Part shown: one piece after another, positions 1 through 10,539 of the stretch
How the letters are laid out: each line of letters opens with the position of its first letter
Position numbering within the stretch: the first letter of the stretch is position 1
Source of the DNA: Amphiura filiformis
Lineage: Eukaryota; Echinodermata; Ophiuroidea; Amphilepidida; Amphiuridae
Length of the DNA: 64,000 nucleotides
Direction: 5' to 3'
Assembly (NCBI RefSeq): GCF_039555335.1
Contig: NC_092628.1
Span: 37,718,965-37,782,964, forward strand
The notes under the pieces: generated by a model
The model's database searches: none
Told to the model about the DNA's origin: nothing
What the model saw: only the letters and a program-made list of their open reading frames with translations
Made by a program: the position numbers and the translations under genes

Positions 1-1
1 T

Positions 2-451
2 TTTGTCACCTTACCTTATATAGAAGGTCTCTCTGAGAAATTACGCAGAGCTTTCAGGACCGCGGGAGTATCCACCTCCTTCAAACCACAAAATACGCTT
101 AGGAGTGCACTATTTGCCCCTAAAGACAAGACAGAACCCTTTAAAGAGTCTGAAATTACCTGCACTGACTGTGACGCTAGTTACATTGGTGAATCCGCCA
201 GGAAGCTTGAGAAAAGGCTCAGCGAACACAAGGCTGGCAGCTCCAAATCAGCGGTCAGGGAACATGTTGTAAGATCCAAAGGACACCAGATTGATTGGGA
301 AAACGTCAAGGTGCTCGAAGAGTATTCCCGGAGAGTTCTTGAAGCCATTCACATAAGGACTCAAAAACCAAGACTAAATCGTGATCAAGGACTTGAAATA
401 GATCCTATTTGGGATAACCTGCTGATGCCCGAGGGGGGCGCTACATCGTAA
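2..451 (+). CDS. Penelope-like element ORF, 3' end (GIY-YIG endonuclease), 5' truncated by window
   Basis: This is the C-terminal 149 residues of a Penelope-like retroelement polyprotein, open from the window edge to a TAA at 449-451. The first ~45 residues match the end of the Penelope reverse transcriptase (LPYIEGLSEKLRRAF, then a TLRSALFAPKDK-type stretch). A GIY-YIG nuclease follows: CTDCDASYIGES carries the Y-I-G signature, then a basic helix with EKRLSEH, a central REH and a terminal LNRDQGLEIDP typical of the family tail. In known Penelope elements this nuclease nicks DNA to prime reverse transcription of the element RNA. There is no internal stop in the visible part, so the copy may be fairly young or its upstream part may be damaged outside the window. 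The identification is strong; whether it is active cannot be judged. Confidence 0.9.
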   Translation, partial: FVTLPYIEGLSEKLRRAFRTAGVSTSFKPQNTLRSALFAPKDKTEPFKESEITCTDCDASYIGESARKLEKRLSEHKAGSSKSAVREHVVRSKGHQIDWENVKVLEEYSRRVLEAIHIRTQKPRLNRDQGLEIDPIWDNLLMPEGGATS

Positions 452-542
452 CATCCTATGACGTCATTCTGTCAATCATATGACGTTATCAGTTAGGAAT
501 ATCCCGATTGTAGACAAGATATCAACACAGCATCACCATCTG

Positions 543-572
543 CTGAAGACGCTAGTCGGACTAGTGAAAACG
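543..572 (+). other. Hairpin downstream of Penelope ORF, hammerhead-like core
   Basis: About 90 bases after the Penelope stop lies CTGAAGA, one extra C, a 6-bp stem (GCTAGT/ACTAGT, first pair G-U) with loop CGG, and then GAAAACG. Penelope elements often carry hammerhead ribozymes whose core is CUGANGA, stem II, GAAA. This copy fits except for an extra base after CUGANGA, so it may be degenerate or only a hairpin. I did not find stems I and III convincingly. Confidence 0.3.
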
Positions 573-702
573 TTCCAGGTGAGCGAAAAATAGTGTAGTT
601 TTGAAGTTAAAATTTTAACTAATGTATGATGCCCTACTAAAGTAGCAATCGATCAATCTGCTCACTCAATCATCACGTTGTTCAAATAATCAATCAATCG
701 AA

Positions 703-757
703 AAATAAAATAAAATAAAATAAAATAAAATAAAATAAAATAAAATAAATAAATAAA
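703..757. repeat. (TAAAA)n microsatellite
   Basis: Pentanucleotide AAAAT/TAAAA repeat, about ten units, becoming TAAATAAATAAAA at its right end. It produces a spurious minus-strand reading frame rich in Phe, Tyr and Leu. Confidence 0.95.
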
Positions 758-1905
758 AATTCAAAGAACAGACCTTCCAGAATAGGTAGTCGTTACTCTG
801 AGTTTCATGCCTAAAAAGGCAATCGTCAGACGACACGATGAAATGCTTTTTGTTTTTGTTTTTGTTTTTGGTTGATTTGTATGGCGCTTTCAACTACCGA
901 GGTTATTTGCGCCAGTACTCACTCCTTTGTCAAGTTGCACCTGTATTTCCATTCAGTCACAATACGTAGTTATCTGCTTCACTGCATCTTAGTTATTTCT
1001 ATCTTCTTCGTGCCTATCTCGTTGAATTTCTCTTGCTGTATATGGTCGTACGTACATTAAAATTTATTTCTTCGTCGACGTGGTAAAAACCAAACGGAGT
1101 CTCTTCAGAGCCACAACAGGCTGAGTCAGCCGAGGAAGGGCTAAAACGTGGTCAAAATACTTTGCATGATCCTCCGCTAGCTTGACTTCCTCGCATCCAA
1201 GCCTGTTCCCCAGAGCCCAAGTTAGCGTTATCCATCCGACACCACGTGGAGGTTTGGGTTGAGTTGCCCGCGAGCAAATACTTTGCCAGCTCTACGGGCC
1301 TTGTCGGACTATGAAATGCTTTGGGTGGACTACCATCTCTTGGGAATGTGAAAGAATATACATTCCATGGTGTCAACACAGCCAAAGTCTATTCAGAGTC
1401 GGTCTGTCTATCGGAGATAGTCAGAAAGTGCTCAACTGCAAAACAGGTTGTATTAACAACATTTTTCAGTTGACTATCTTTTGAATAAAGTGCTCAATCC
1501 CAAAGGAGAGCGTATAAAAATTCAAAGAACAGACCTACCTATTCTGGAAGGTCTGTTCTTTCACATTCTCCAAGAGATGGTAGTCCACCCCTAAAGCATT
1601 TCATCGTGTCGTCCGACGATTGCCTTTTTAGGCATGAAACTCAGAGTAATGACTACCTATTCTGGAAGGTCTGTTCTTTGAATTTTTATACGCTCTCCCT
1701 TTTGGGATTGAGCACTTTATTCAAAAGATAGTCTAACTTGAGAAAAATGTTGTTAATACGCTCCTGTAGACGATTGCCTTTTTAGGCATGAAACTCAGAG
1801 TAACGACTACCTATTCTGGAAGGTCTGTTCTTTGAATTTTTATACGCTCTCCCTTTTGGGATTGAGCACTTTATTCAAAAGATAGTCTAACTTGAGTAAA
1901 ATGTT

Positions 1906-1906
<1 letters not shown>
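758..1906. repeat. Locally duplicated and inverted repeat family (four partial copies)
   Basis: A block containing AGGCATGAAACTCAGAGTAA, CTACCTATTCTGGAAGGTCT, GTTCTTTGAATTTTTATACG and a tail ending GAGCACTTTATTCAAAAGAT occurs twice in direct orientation (about 1610-1756 and 1766-1908). It occurs in reverse at about 760-850, and its tail in reverse around 1470-1550. A further segment at 1312-1357 (AAATGCTTTGGGTGGACTAC) is inverted at 1557-1602. The flanks are microsatellites. I read this as repeated local duplication and inversion of one mobile-element fragment. No coding potential is supported. Confidence 0.8.
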
Positions 1907-1970
<64 letters not shown>

Positions 1971-1984
1971 ATAGATAAATAGAT
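1907..1984. repeat. (TAAA)n microsatellite
   Basis: About eighteen units of AAAT/TAAA directly abutting the end of the preceding repeat block, with two TAGA variants at the right end. The pairing of this microsatellite with the repeat suggests it is the 3' tail of the element. Confidence 0.95.
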
Positions 1985-2024
1985 AAAGCAGCATAAGAAA
2001 GCAGTATAAAAATATGGCATAGCA

Positions 2025-2358
2025 AGGTTTCGAACAAGCGACGATCAGAACAGCAACTAAGATATCACAACGGCTTAGGGACCGATCGTTATTTACGGCA
2101 GGGGGGATGGGTGTTTTGGCAAAAATATCGACAAAAATTTCCCGTTCCCCCCTCGCGTCCGCTCAAAATTTTCGCGTTCCCCCTTGTTTTCCCAATTTTC
2201 TCCATTTCAAATTTAACAATCCCCCCTCCTGGTTCAACTAAAAATTTCAGGTTCCCCCCTCAAGACCACAAAAAAATTTCGTGTTCCCCCCTAAATTTAC
2301 CCATTCCCCCCGGCCATAAATAACGATCGCTCCCTTAGACCGCTCGGCCACCGAACCA
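2025..2358 (-). repeat. tRNA-derived SINE head or tRNA pseudogene, split by a MITE
   Basis: On the minus strand 2340-2350 reads TGGCCGAGCGG, a good tRNA A box, and 2026-2035 reads GTTCGAAACC, a B box. Removing the element at 2078-2334 plus one TTA copy leaves about 50 bases between them, as in a class II (Leu/Ser-type) tRNA head. The acceptor stem does not pair, so this is a SINE head or pseudogene, not a working tRNA gene. Confidence 0.65.
2078..2334. mobile_element. 257-bp MITE with TTA target duplication (Harbinger-like)
   Basis: Ends are inverted repeats of about 29 bp, GGGACCGATCGTTATTTACG at left and the complement of GGGAGCGATCGTTATTTATG at right, each running into a G-rich block. TTA flanks both sides (2075-2077, 2335-2337). 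The tRNA-like sequence it interrupts gives an independent empty-site check: deleting the element and one TTA restores a continuous tRNA-like unit. A 3-bp TWA duplication with GGG-starting ends is typical of PIF/Harbinger MITEs. The interior is C-runs plus A/T-rich DNA without coding capacity. Confidence 0.8.
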
Positions 2359-3098
2359 TACATCCTACTCCATATCAGAGAAATATATTCAGCTCTAGCG
2401 TTACGCAATATTGGCACATGCCACAGACACATGCTTGTAGGTAAAGATCCTACGTAATAGAAAAGCACGAAAGGTGCATAAAGGGTCTATATCCCATGAA
2501 GTCATACTAACGAGGTCATTGACATGTAACCAATACCTTTATACCATCAACATAATACCAAGAAGTATATTATTAGGCGTTGACGCAATCATAAATGCGG
2601 GAAGTATAAAACCATATTCACCACTCGCGCACTTTTTTGAGTCTACGCTGTTCCGAAAGCAGCCTTGAACCTGAATTCAGAGGTAAATTTTGGGTTGTTA
2701 CAAGGAATTCAAAGTAATTATATCATGAAAAAATCCATCGAGAGGACTACGATACTTATTCAGAGCCAATCTACATTCTGTTATTTGCAAAAGCCGACGA
2801 TCAAAGTAAAATTATAAAAGGAGGAGGACCAGAAATCAACGTTAATTCCCGGCAAGCCTAAAATCGCATCGAAAACGCCAAAATGCAGGCACAAAATTTA
2901 TGATATTACTAAATCACCGAAACGTATTGTAACGTAGGTATGCAGAAAAGAGTTATTAGCAATAACAAAGTATGTGCAAAAAGATTTGTCTTTGGCATGT
3001 CGGCTTCTTGAAATATCACCAAAATATCAAATTTCGGAAAAACGCCCCAAAATTTAAAACATGCATGAACCTTCCAAAATAAATGCACATTTGCACTT
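2359..3098. other. No gene recognised
   Basis: AT-rich sequence with only short open frames. I see no domain, RNA gene, tandem array or TIR in this stretch. Confidence 0.5.
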
Positions 3099-3505
3099 GG
3101 TGACCCCAGAGGATGATTTAAGGAAGCCCATCATGCACTGTAAAAGTGTTATCACTAGAGCTTCAACTGCCACTTTACTTTTCAAATCCCATTGAATTCT
3201 GTGCAAAAGATGTTGTTTTAGAACTGTGTGTGTGTCATTATTACTTGGTCGATTTCAGAACAAATGTGATGTATGCACAAAGGGTAATATACACCTTCTG
3301 TAGATAACATAAAATGTGAAATCGACCAACATTTTGAATGTGTTTTTATTGTAAATTATCAGTCCAAATTCAAATTTAACAATGCATGTCTAATTGTCTA
3401 TGCAGTGGGCAGGCAGTGGTGTCATGTTCACTCACACAGCTGTGCTAACCGCAAGTTGACCCCGGTGGAGGTTGGGTAGTGCTTAAATCATCCTCTGTGG
3501 TGACC
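3099..3505. mobile_element. MITE-like element with ~24-bp inverted ends
   Basis: The left end GGTGACCCCAGAGGATGATT and the right end, whose complement reads GGTCACCACAGAGGATGATT, match for about 24 bp with two mismatches. An inner inverted pair (GGTCGATTTCAG near 3247 and GAAATCGACC near 3318) adds fold-back character. I could not identify a target duplication, so the borders are approximate. Confidence 0.6.
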
Positions 3506-3660
3506 CGGTCATACCTGGCGCTGTGATTTGGGATTCCTCGTCGCTTTCTCTCTCTAGTTACCAGTACTTTAAGTTTGCCCTTACCCAGCCCTTAATTAGC
3601 TTATAGAAATCTTCGAAACACTGTTCTGAACTGAAATTAACTGATCTAAACAATGGTAAT

Positions 3661-4703
3661 AGTGATAGGCTGTACAGCCCAAAAAAAGGGTGATGTTTCA
3701 AAAGCTTAGGGTACCAGCTGAATTGAAGCAGCTAATCCTCCTGAGCATTTTGACACCTTTAAAAAAAAAATCGGTTGAAAAATGAGACAGTGCCGGCCAA
3801 AAAACTACGCATAAGGGGGATTTCTTGGGACCCCCCTATTTTTCACTATTTTGACAATTATGGGCGTTTTCTTTGCTGTTTGTTGGATTCTAATGATTAT
3901 TTACATGATTTTGGGTCCCCTGGATATATTTATGCAATTTTTACACAAATCGTATGTTTTAATGCAAGTTTAAGAGCCAATTTAGGATGTGAGGGCGCTG
4001 TTCAGCCTAATAGCTGTAACGTCTCCCCCCTACTAAAATTTTATCATTTTTTATTATCAAATCAAAGTTACTAATAAATAACAGCATCTGTCCAAATTTG
4101 AACTCTCAACCTTATTTCACTTGTGCGTGGTACCCATTTGAAAATGTGTAGAGACGCTTCCATTGACTTACATGTGATACAAAGTTTGTTGACCCCTGTA
4201 TATTGCTATGGGCAGGTTACCCCTGTATTAAAAATTAGCGCCACGGCCACACCAAATGTGATAAATGGCTGAAAATTTCAGAATATGGATGATTGATGAT
4301 TATCTCTAGTATGATTACCTTAAAAATCAAAAATGGTTGCGAAATGGGTCGCTAAAAGGTAAAGCGCCCTCACAGCCTAATTTTACCCAAAACCGTTAAT
4401 TTTTAGGACACTAAAAAGTTTCATTTGACACAAAGTGCATAAATGACCTTCCTGGACCTAAAACTATGTAAGTAGATACCAAAAATGCACTACATAATCC
4501 TTAATGTGATAAAATTCCCCTAAAACTAGAAAATTAAGGTCAAATCTGCCCCCCCCCCTTGTGTGTCGTTATTTGGCCGGCACTGTCTCAATTTTTCGCT
4601 GATTTCAATAAAATTGGTGTCAAATTACTCAGAACAACAAGCTGCATCAAATAAGCTGGTACCCTAAGCTGTTTGCAACTACACCCTTATACAGCCTATC
4701 ACT
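3661..4703. mobile_element. 1.04-kb fold-back element with perfect 9-bp target duplication (Mutator-like size)
   Basis: The element begins AGTGATAGGCTGTA and ends with its exact complement. AATGGTAAT flanks both sides (3652-3660 and 4704-4712). The arms extend well inward: CAGTGCCGGCCAAA near 3787 pairs with TTTGGCCGGCACTG near 4565, and GATGTGAGGGCGCTG near 3987 pairs with AAGCGCCCTCACAGC near 4365. Much of the 1-kb sequence is therefore a diverged palindrome. A 9-bp TSD with long TIRs is the hallmark of Mutator-like elements. The 99-codon frame inside (3775-4074) matches nothing I know and probably is not a gene. Confidence 0.75.
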
Positions 4704-4713
4704 AATGGTAATA

Positions 4714-4965
4714 TGTGACCCATCACATCGAAACAGACCACCTAGCGGCAGAAAAGAAAATGGAGATTTAAACACTATGATAAACTGCTGCTTTTTAGCT
4801 TGAAAATGACACCTTACTTGTTGAAATCAGATACAGTAAAAATGTTTTATTAGGCAAAACAAGCTCAGAATTCTTTTTATTTTCTTTATATTTTTTCATC
4901 TATTTCATTGTTATCTGCCAATGAAGCTGGCCGCGAAGTGGTCTGTTTCGATGTGATGGGTCACA
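4714..4965. mobile_element. 252-bp MITE with TA target duplication, abutting the previous element
   Basis: Inverted ends of about 30 bp: TGTGACCCATCACATCGAAA at left and its complement at right, continuing CAGACCAC on both. TA flanks each end (4712-4713, 4966-4967), as in Tc1/mariner-derived MITEs. The left TA overlaps the last base of the right 9-bp TSD of the upstream element, so the two insertions sit immediately side by side. Confidence 0.8.
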
Positions 4966-5204
4966 TATATTCAAGCAATTTTGACCATAAACAAGAAATC
5001 ATATCATTTTCCAAAAATAATTTGCTTTGGTGACAAACTAATTGCACGACTAAGAAAAATCGATCACCGTCTAGTGCTTTCAAGTATGCGCTGTTGTGAT
5101 TGCTAAATAAACATATCGACATCTGCTGATCTCTCCGGTTGTGTACTTAAACCAACCGGCGGTTGCTACTCATGCATTCTTGAATATACCAAATATACCA
5201 ATGT

Positions 5205-5250
5205 CCGGAACCGGCGGGTCGAGTTTTGATTTGACCCCTAAGGGAATCTA
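5205..5250. repeat. Isolated end of the Harbinger-like MITE family seen at 49485
   Basis: CCGGCGGGTCGAGTTTTGAT followed by TTGACCCCTAAGGG resembles the right end of the 109-bp MITE at 49485-49593. The left counterpart (CCGGTTGTGTACTTAAACCA near 5137) is diverged, so this is a partial or decayed copy. Confidence 0.5.
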
Positions 5251-5520
5251 AAATATTCGACTTCATACATTTATTTTGAATATGAATTGTACGACCTGAA
5301 TTTATGTTTTAATATTTTGTATACCTATGTATTTGACAACTTCTATTAATTTAGGGTTATGTTACATTATTTTGATCACTTCTCAATTATTCTATGTTTG
5401 CATTCTTGAAATTCATTAAATAAATTGTATTCTAGTCGTTTATGCTTATTACTTTTTTGGAGTGATTTTGTTTTTAATCATCTTCGATCTCATCAAATTT
5501 CCTGATCAGCAGACAAGATG
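5251..5520. other. No gene recognised
   Basis: AT-rich unique-looking sequence between two mobile elements. No structure noticed. Confidence 0.4.
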
Positions 5521-5523
5521 TAA

Positions 5524-6728
5524 GGCCAAGTAAAAAAAGGAACAAGTTTCTCGTCCGGACTTTTTCAAAAAAGGAGGAGGCAGGGCTTTACTATTTACTA
5601 TTTTTTTGCTTTTTTTTCCAAGATGGCCGCCATGCTAAATATGGCTGAAATGTATATTTAATCACCGATATTGTGCTATTTGAGAATACTGATGCAATGT
5701 ATGATAAAACAAATGATTTGTATCAGTTTAGTCCACTTACTAAGCATGTTTAAAAATTCAGAAACAGTGAAATTGTACATTTGTTTGACAATAGGCATAT
5801 TCGATATACAGAATTTCCTGGTTTATACCGAAACCGAACTTTTTTTTTAAAATTTTTTAATTTTTTAAAAATGTTTTCCCTACCCTTACACAAACTCTAA
5901 CCCACCCCCAAACCTTACTGCATATACACCCACCCATGCCCAACTAACCTTTTTAACCTAATCCAAAACCCTTGCCATTACCCCGAAAAGGGAATTAGGG
6001 GAGAAATTGATTTCACCTGAAAATTGGACCTATATTTAATGTTTTAAAATGCATGAACGTGTTAACGTTTTAATGACTTTTGCCTCATTTCATCGAAATT
6101 GTTATTTTTATCGCTAACAAAATAAAAGAGAAACCTTTTACATAATTTTGGAAATTTAACATTTTTTCTAAAATTCTAAAAATACCAATAAAATACATTC
6201 GAGTGCAAAAGCTTTTTTCTTCTGGGTAAGAATTTTTTTCGTACATGCAACAGCTTTTTTATTGCAGGTTAGAAATTTGATAAATAGGTCATCATATACA
6301 AAATGCATGCATGGGCCTATTTATCAAATTTCTAACCTGCAAGAAAAAAGCTGTTGCACGTAAGAAAAAAATTCTTACCCAGAAGAAAAAAGCTTTTGCA
6401 CTTGAATGTATTTTTTGGGTATTTTTAGAATTTTAGATTTTTTTTAATATCCAAAATTATGTGAAAGGGTTCTCCTGCCTATAATTGGCCATTTTGATGA
6501 GATGAGGCTAAATAAAGTAATTGAAACTTTATTAATAATATTCATGCATTTACTAGAAGTTTAAAAGCTAAATATAGGTCCGATTTTGGGGTGAAATCAA
6601 TTTCACCCCTAATTCCCTTTTGGGGGTTGGGGCAAGGGTGTTTGGCTAGTTGGGCTTGGGTGGGTTTGTATACATGTAGTAAGGTTTCGTTTGGGTTATT
6701 GTAGGAAAAACAGTTAATAACTTTTTTT

Positions 6729-6764
<36 letters not shown>

Positions 6765-6900
6765 AATTTTTATATTTTTTTTTGAATTTTTTAAACAAAT
6801 TTTTGAATTTTTTTTTAATAGTAAATAGTAAATTAAAGGAGGCGGCGGCCAAAAAGGAGGCGGGCGGGGACGAGAAACTTGTATTTTATTTTACTTGGCC
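5524..6900. mobile_element. 1.38-kb palindromic fold-back element with TAA target duplication
   Basis: TAA (5521-5523 and 6901-6903) flanks an element that starts GGCCAAGTAAAA and ends with the complement. Almost the whole element is palindromic: arms of about 650 bp meet near 6300, where a stretch with AAATTTGATAAATAGG pairs with CCTATTTATCAAATTT around a short AT-rich loop. Inner landmarks also pair, such as GGGAATTAGGGGAGAAATTG near 5990 with CAATTTCACCCCTAATTCCC near 6598. It carries no transposase. The TAA duplication fits a Harbinger-derived non-autonomous element. Transcription through it would give a long hairpin RNA. Confidence 0.8.
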
Positions 6901-6903
6901 TAA

Positions 6904-7814
6904 TTTCGATGTGTACTATTTATATATTGTAATTTCATCCCGTAACCAACCAGTTTGCACTTTCACTAAATAACATACAGACAAGGCCTGGGGCAAATGT
7001 GAATCTACTCCTTCAAGGGTAGATTTGGGTGTGGATGTACGTACCTGTACGCATAAAACAAACATGCAGACCATGTAGAAAGAGGAAATAGTTTCTTCTC
7101 ACCGTTGAGTTTCTCATTTCATATTATGTGTTTCTGATGGCAAAACGTGCATGCCCTTTATTTGAACACGATGATTTGGCATTAGCGCGCCTCCCTTTCT
7201 CTGTTTAAATATCGATACATGAACTTTAAACAAATCTTACAATGCATTCGACATTTGCAATATAGTTTGAAACCTAGTTATACGGTTAAAATTTTGGTAA
7301 TAATTTATTTTGTGAAATTACAGTGAACTTAGTCCGTAAAAAAGGATAGGCATATTTAAACTGATTCTAACAAATAAATGTCTGAGCTACTCGACGATCC
7401 AAGATTTCTCTTAATGGGATATTTATTGCAGAGAAATTTTGATTGATCATTAACAGAATTTTAAGTCGGAAGTTATATCAAGTCTATTGTCTATATCAAG
7501 CAAATAGCTTTGTTTATAACAAGTATAATGCGTGTATCATTCGTTGATGCTTATATTATATATTTATTTGCTTAAGGGTATACGAGGTATTGTTGGTCGA
7601 AGCAACCTAAAAATCGATTTTCATTAACTATATCAATATATTATTAAACATTATAACACCTTGATGTTTTGCAAAAGTTCATTCTACAAATCGTATACTT
7701 TGCAAACTTGCTTAATTTATTGTTGTTAATGAGTTATGTACATTTTACAAAAGTGTTGTTGTTTCAGCCCTCTTTACAACGTAACTTAAGAACCGCAGTA
7801 CCTATGAAAGTATA
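6904..7814. other. No gene recognised
   Basis: AT-rich sequence. Short open frames here resemble no protein I know and overlap the left end of the next element. No TIR or tandem structure noticed. Confidence 0.4.
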
Positions 7815-9923
7815 TGGTCAATTCCAGCGAAAGCGGGACAAAATTCTCTCTATGTTAACTTTCCACTTTAAAATGTCATTAATAAAGGAAATCACGTTAT
7901 TGATGGAGCATATCATGTCACGTCCAATGTGCTCTCTTTGTGCATATAGGCCTTTACTAGCAAGTCATACCAGGGGACAAGTTATGATAGCTTAAATGAT
8001 TTGGCGTTACCCACGAATTCAAAGATAAAGCACCATATATGTCATTGAATGTCCTTCAATCAAAATGAAATTATTACCGTTAGAAAGACGTTTGCATGAT
8101 CTCTCATCATATGTAAAACGATTGAATTCCACCAAAGTTTGTGGACTCTAGAGGCCATTAAGTCAATTTGGCTAATAATTTTGTTACCCGCGTATCAAAA
8201 ATAAAATGATCGTTCTGAAAATGTTAAGTGAATATGCCATAAATGACTATATCATGAAACGAAGTTTCGTTCTATAATTCTGAGGTCCAAGTGATTAGTT
8301 TATGCAAATACGTTTTACCCATAAAATTCCATAAAATCAAATTTGACGTTACCCACGTATCAACTGTTACCCACGAGTCCAGCAAATATAATCGCCATAA
8401 CTTAAATTAACATTTAATGACTTTGGACACTGAATTTAGTTTGACAAGCGCTTAAAATTGTAAATCGTAAAAATACGTTCACCGCTTTAAAAAAGAATCT
8501 ACGACGGTTTAAACTTTTGTTACCCACGAATCCCGAATAGATGCTAACCTTGAAAAATAAGGAGATTGTTTATTTTAAGTTTAAATCAGCACATTATTCA
8601 AGCCATGGGTATGCTATAATTTTGACAGTACTTACAGTTTATACACCTAAGAAACGCAAACCCCAAACGGTACTATAGTACTTATAGCTTTACCCACGAA
8701 TTCGGCGTTACCCACGAATCCAAGGATTTACTCGTAAATTATATGTTTCTTATGCATCTTAACATTTTGAAAACATGCGAAATAGGTTCCAAAACAGTCC
8801 TGTTTAATAGCGTCCTCTTGAAGGTATACTGAAGCTGCATCATGAAGTTTTGATTGATTATCCTAAATTACCATTTTTTGGGTAAATGCAATTAGTTAGA
8901 GAAACGGGAATCATTGAAACACAATGAAGGAATAACCGCATGGTGGTTTCCAACCTTCTGTAATAGTTTCTATTTTGCCGCTTACCAATACATACCTTCA
9001 AATATGTGTTACCCACGAACATTTTGGTTACCCACGAATCCCTACTTAAATTATAGTTAACAATGTATTGATAGTGTTTTTAGTTCATAGGAACTGTCAA
9101 ACACGAGTTAATAGAATATTGCTGCATGAAAATATGGAATGATTTTACTAAAATAATAATATAAAACTGTTTGCTCTGTCTATTTGAATTTGGCAACTTC
9201 ATTATTCTCAAAACTTTTATACCCAAAATGCCATAATGATCCATTCTAAATATTCCATGTAGTCTGTATTTTGATTAAAATTCATTTTAGTGCCATTGCA
9301 GCCTGAATTATTGACATACGGAAAAGTATTTTTCATTTTTATTTTAAAAAATTAATAGGAATTGCTATTTTCCAGACGCTGTTACCCACGAATCCATCCG
9401 AGATCCTCATCCTGCGACGAGATACAAAATCTAACTTTATATTTATATGAAGCATTTATTCTAATCTTTCGAAATAATACAGTAATGTTAAATGACAGCC
9501 ACTTTGGAAAGAGTTCGAAGAATTGACACAATCTTAACTGTACACCTGGTTCTTTCTTAAAATTTGTAATAACCAAAATATTTCTTTGTAGATATATGTA
9601 ATAAAATTCTATTTTACGTTCAAAGTCTTCACCGGTTTCTAGTGTATATGAGTCACACATAAAATATTGAAAGATATTAAAGAAAGTGAAATTTTATGGC
9701 GTACAACAGGTGAAAAATGCTTGAATTCGTGGGTAGCATGCATATGCCCATTTAACACTTTATTTGGTCTAGCAAGAAAAGTTATTTTTCAATCCGATGG
9801 CACTTCCACCTGATGATTCACTAGACATGATCGTCTCATTTGATAAGTCTAGAATTGAAAAGGAAAACATTATTAAAATGGCACCCAGAGAGAATTTTGG
9901 CCCGCTTTGGCTGGAATTGACCA
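7815..9923. mobile_element. 2.1-kb TIR element carrying eleven copies of a 15-bp motif
   Basis: The ends are inverted repeats of about 37 bp: TGGTCAATTCCAGCGAAAGC at left, and at right the complement of TGGTCAATTCCAGCCAAAGC, both continuing GGG-CAAAATTCTCTCT. TATA (or TA) flanks both sides. Inside, GTTACCCACGAATCC or a close variant occurs at 8006, 8183, 8348, 8366, 8519, 8689, 8707, 9008, 9027 and 9381 on the plus strand, and once inverted at 9723-9737. The first direct copy and the inverted copy lie about 190 bp from their respective ends. No transposase is visible. The reading frame at 7669-7995 crosses the left border and is not supported as a gene. Superfamily unknown; TA/TATA flanks suggest Tc1/mariner-like mobilisation. 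Confidence 0.75.
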
Positions 9924-9925
9924 TA

Positions 9926-10539
9926 TATGTGATATTTTAATTCTTCTACACGCTCGCTATGAATTGAGCAATGCAGTTTTTGCCAAAGCTCACTACCATT
10001 CGTCAGATGCAGTGAACTACCAAATCACAACAGTTTAAAATAATTAATAACCTTAAGTGAGTAATGGCAACACCTTTGGTGTGGCAAGGAAATGCCTTGC
10101 ACTCAAAGAGTCCCTTTGTTAGTACCATTATCTGTCTAGGAGCACTCATAAGCACTTAACTGTTAGCAACATCGAACATTCACCAAAGATCACACATACC
10201 AATGATGCGCATCGTATGATGTTGTGAATCATCTTCCATTAAGGGTGTGTCTAAAATGCATGGTTCTAGTATTCATTCTGTAAAAGGTCAAATGATAATA
10301 CTGTACATCTGTTTCATATTGACTTAATGTCCTTTGTGACTAGTTTGTTTGAACGTGTATTTATAGAGTGATATCTAAAATTACTATAAAAATCTTTTCT
10401 TGAAAATGAAGTGTAAGAATAGCCGAACAATGGAACTTAATTTCACTAATCGCCGACAAGTTCTAAAATAAGTATCACATACGGCAAACGTGGAGCTAGA
10501 TGATTAAACAGTGTTTTTGGCCGAAAACAAAAACAAACT
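9926..10539. other. No gene; contains one copy of a dispersed repeat (about 10330-10480)
   Basis: A stretch at about 10330-10480 (AATGTCCTTT, TTGTTTGAACGTGTATTTAT, GTGTAAGAATAGCCGAA, then a TGGAACTTAA-like block) reappears diverged at about 24944-25110. Here it lies just upstream of a LINE remnant, so it may be LINE 5' sequence. The rest shows nothing. Confidence 0.5.

Noticed and set aside
690-893. 67-codon frame with FILFYFILFYF
   Set aside because: Translation of a TAAAA microsatellite; the frames at 1840-2037 and 28409-28672 are rejected for the same reason.
2025-2358. Functional tRNA gene
   Set aside because: Acceptor stem does not pair and the body is split by a MITE; the unit at 29238-29312 also fails on the acceptor stem.
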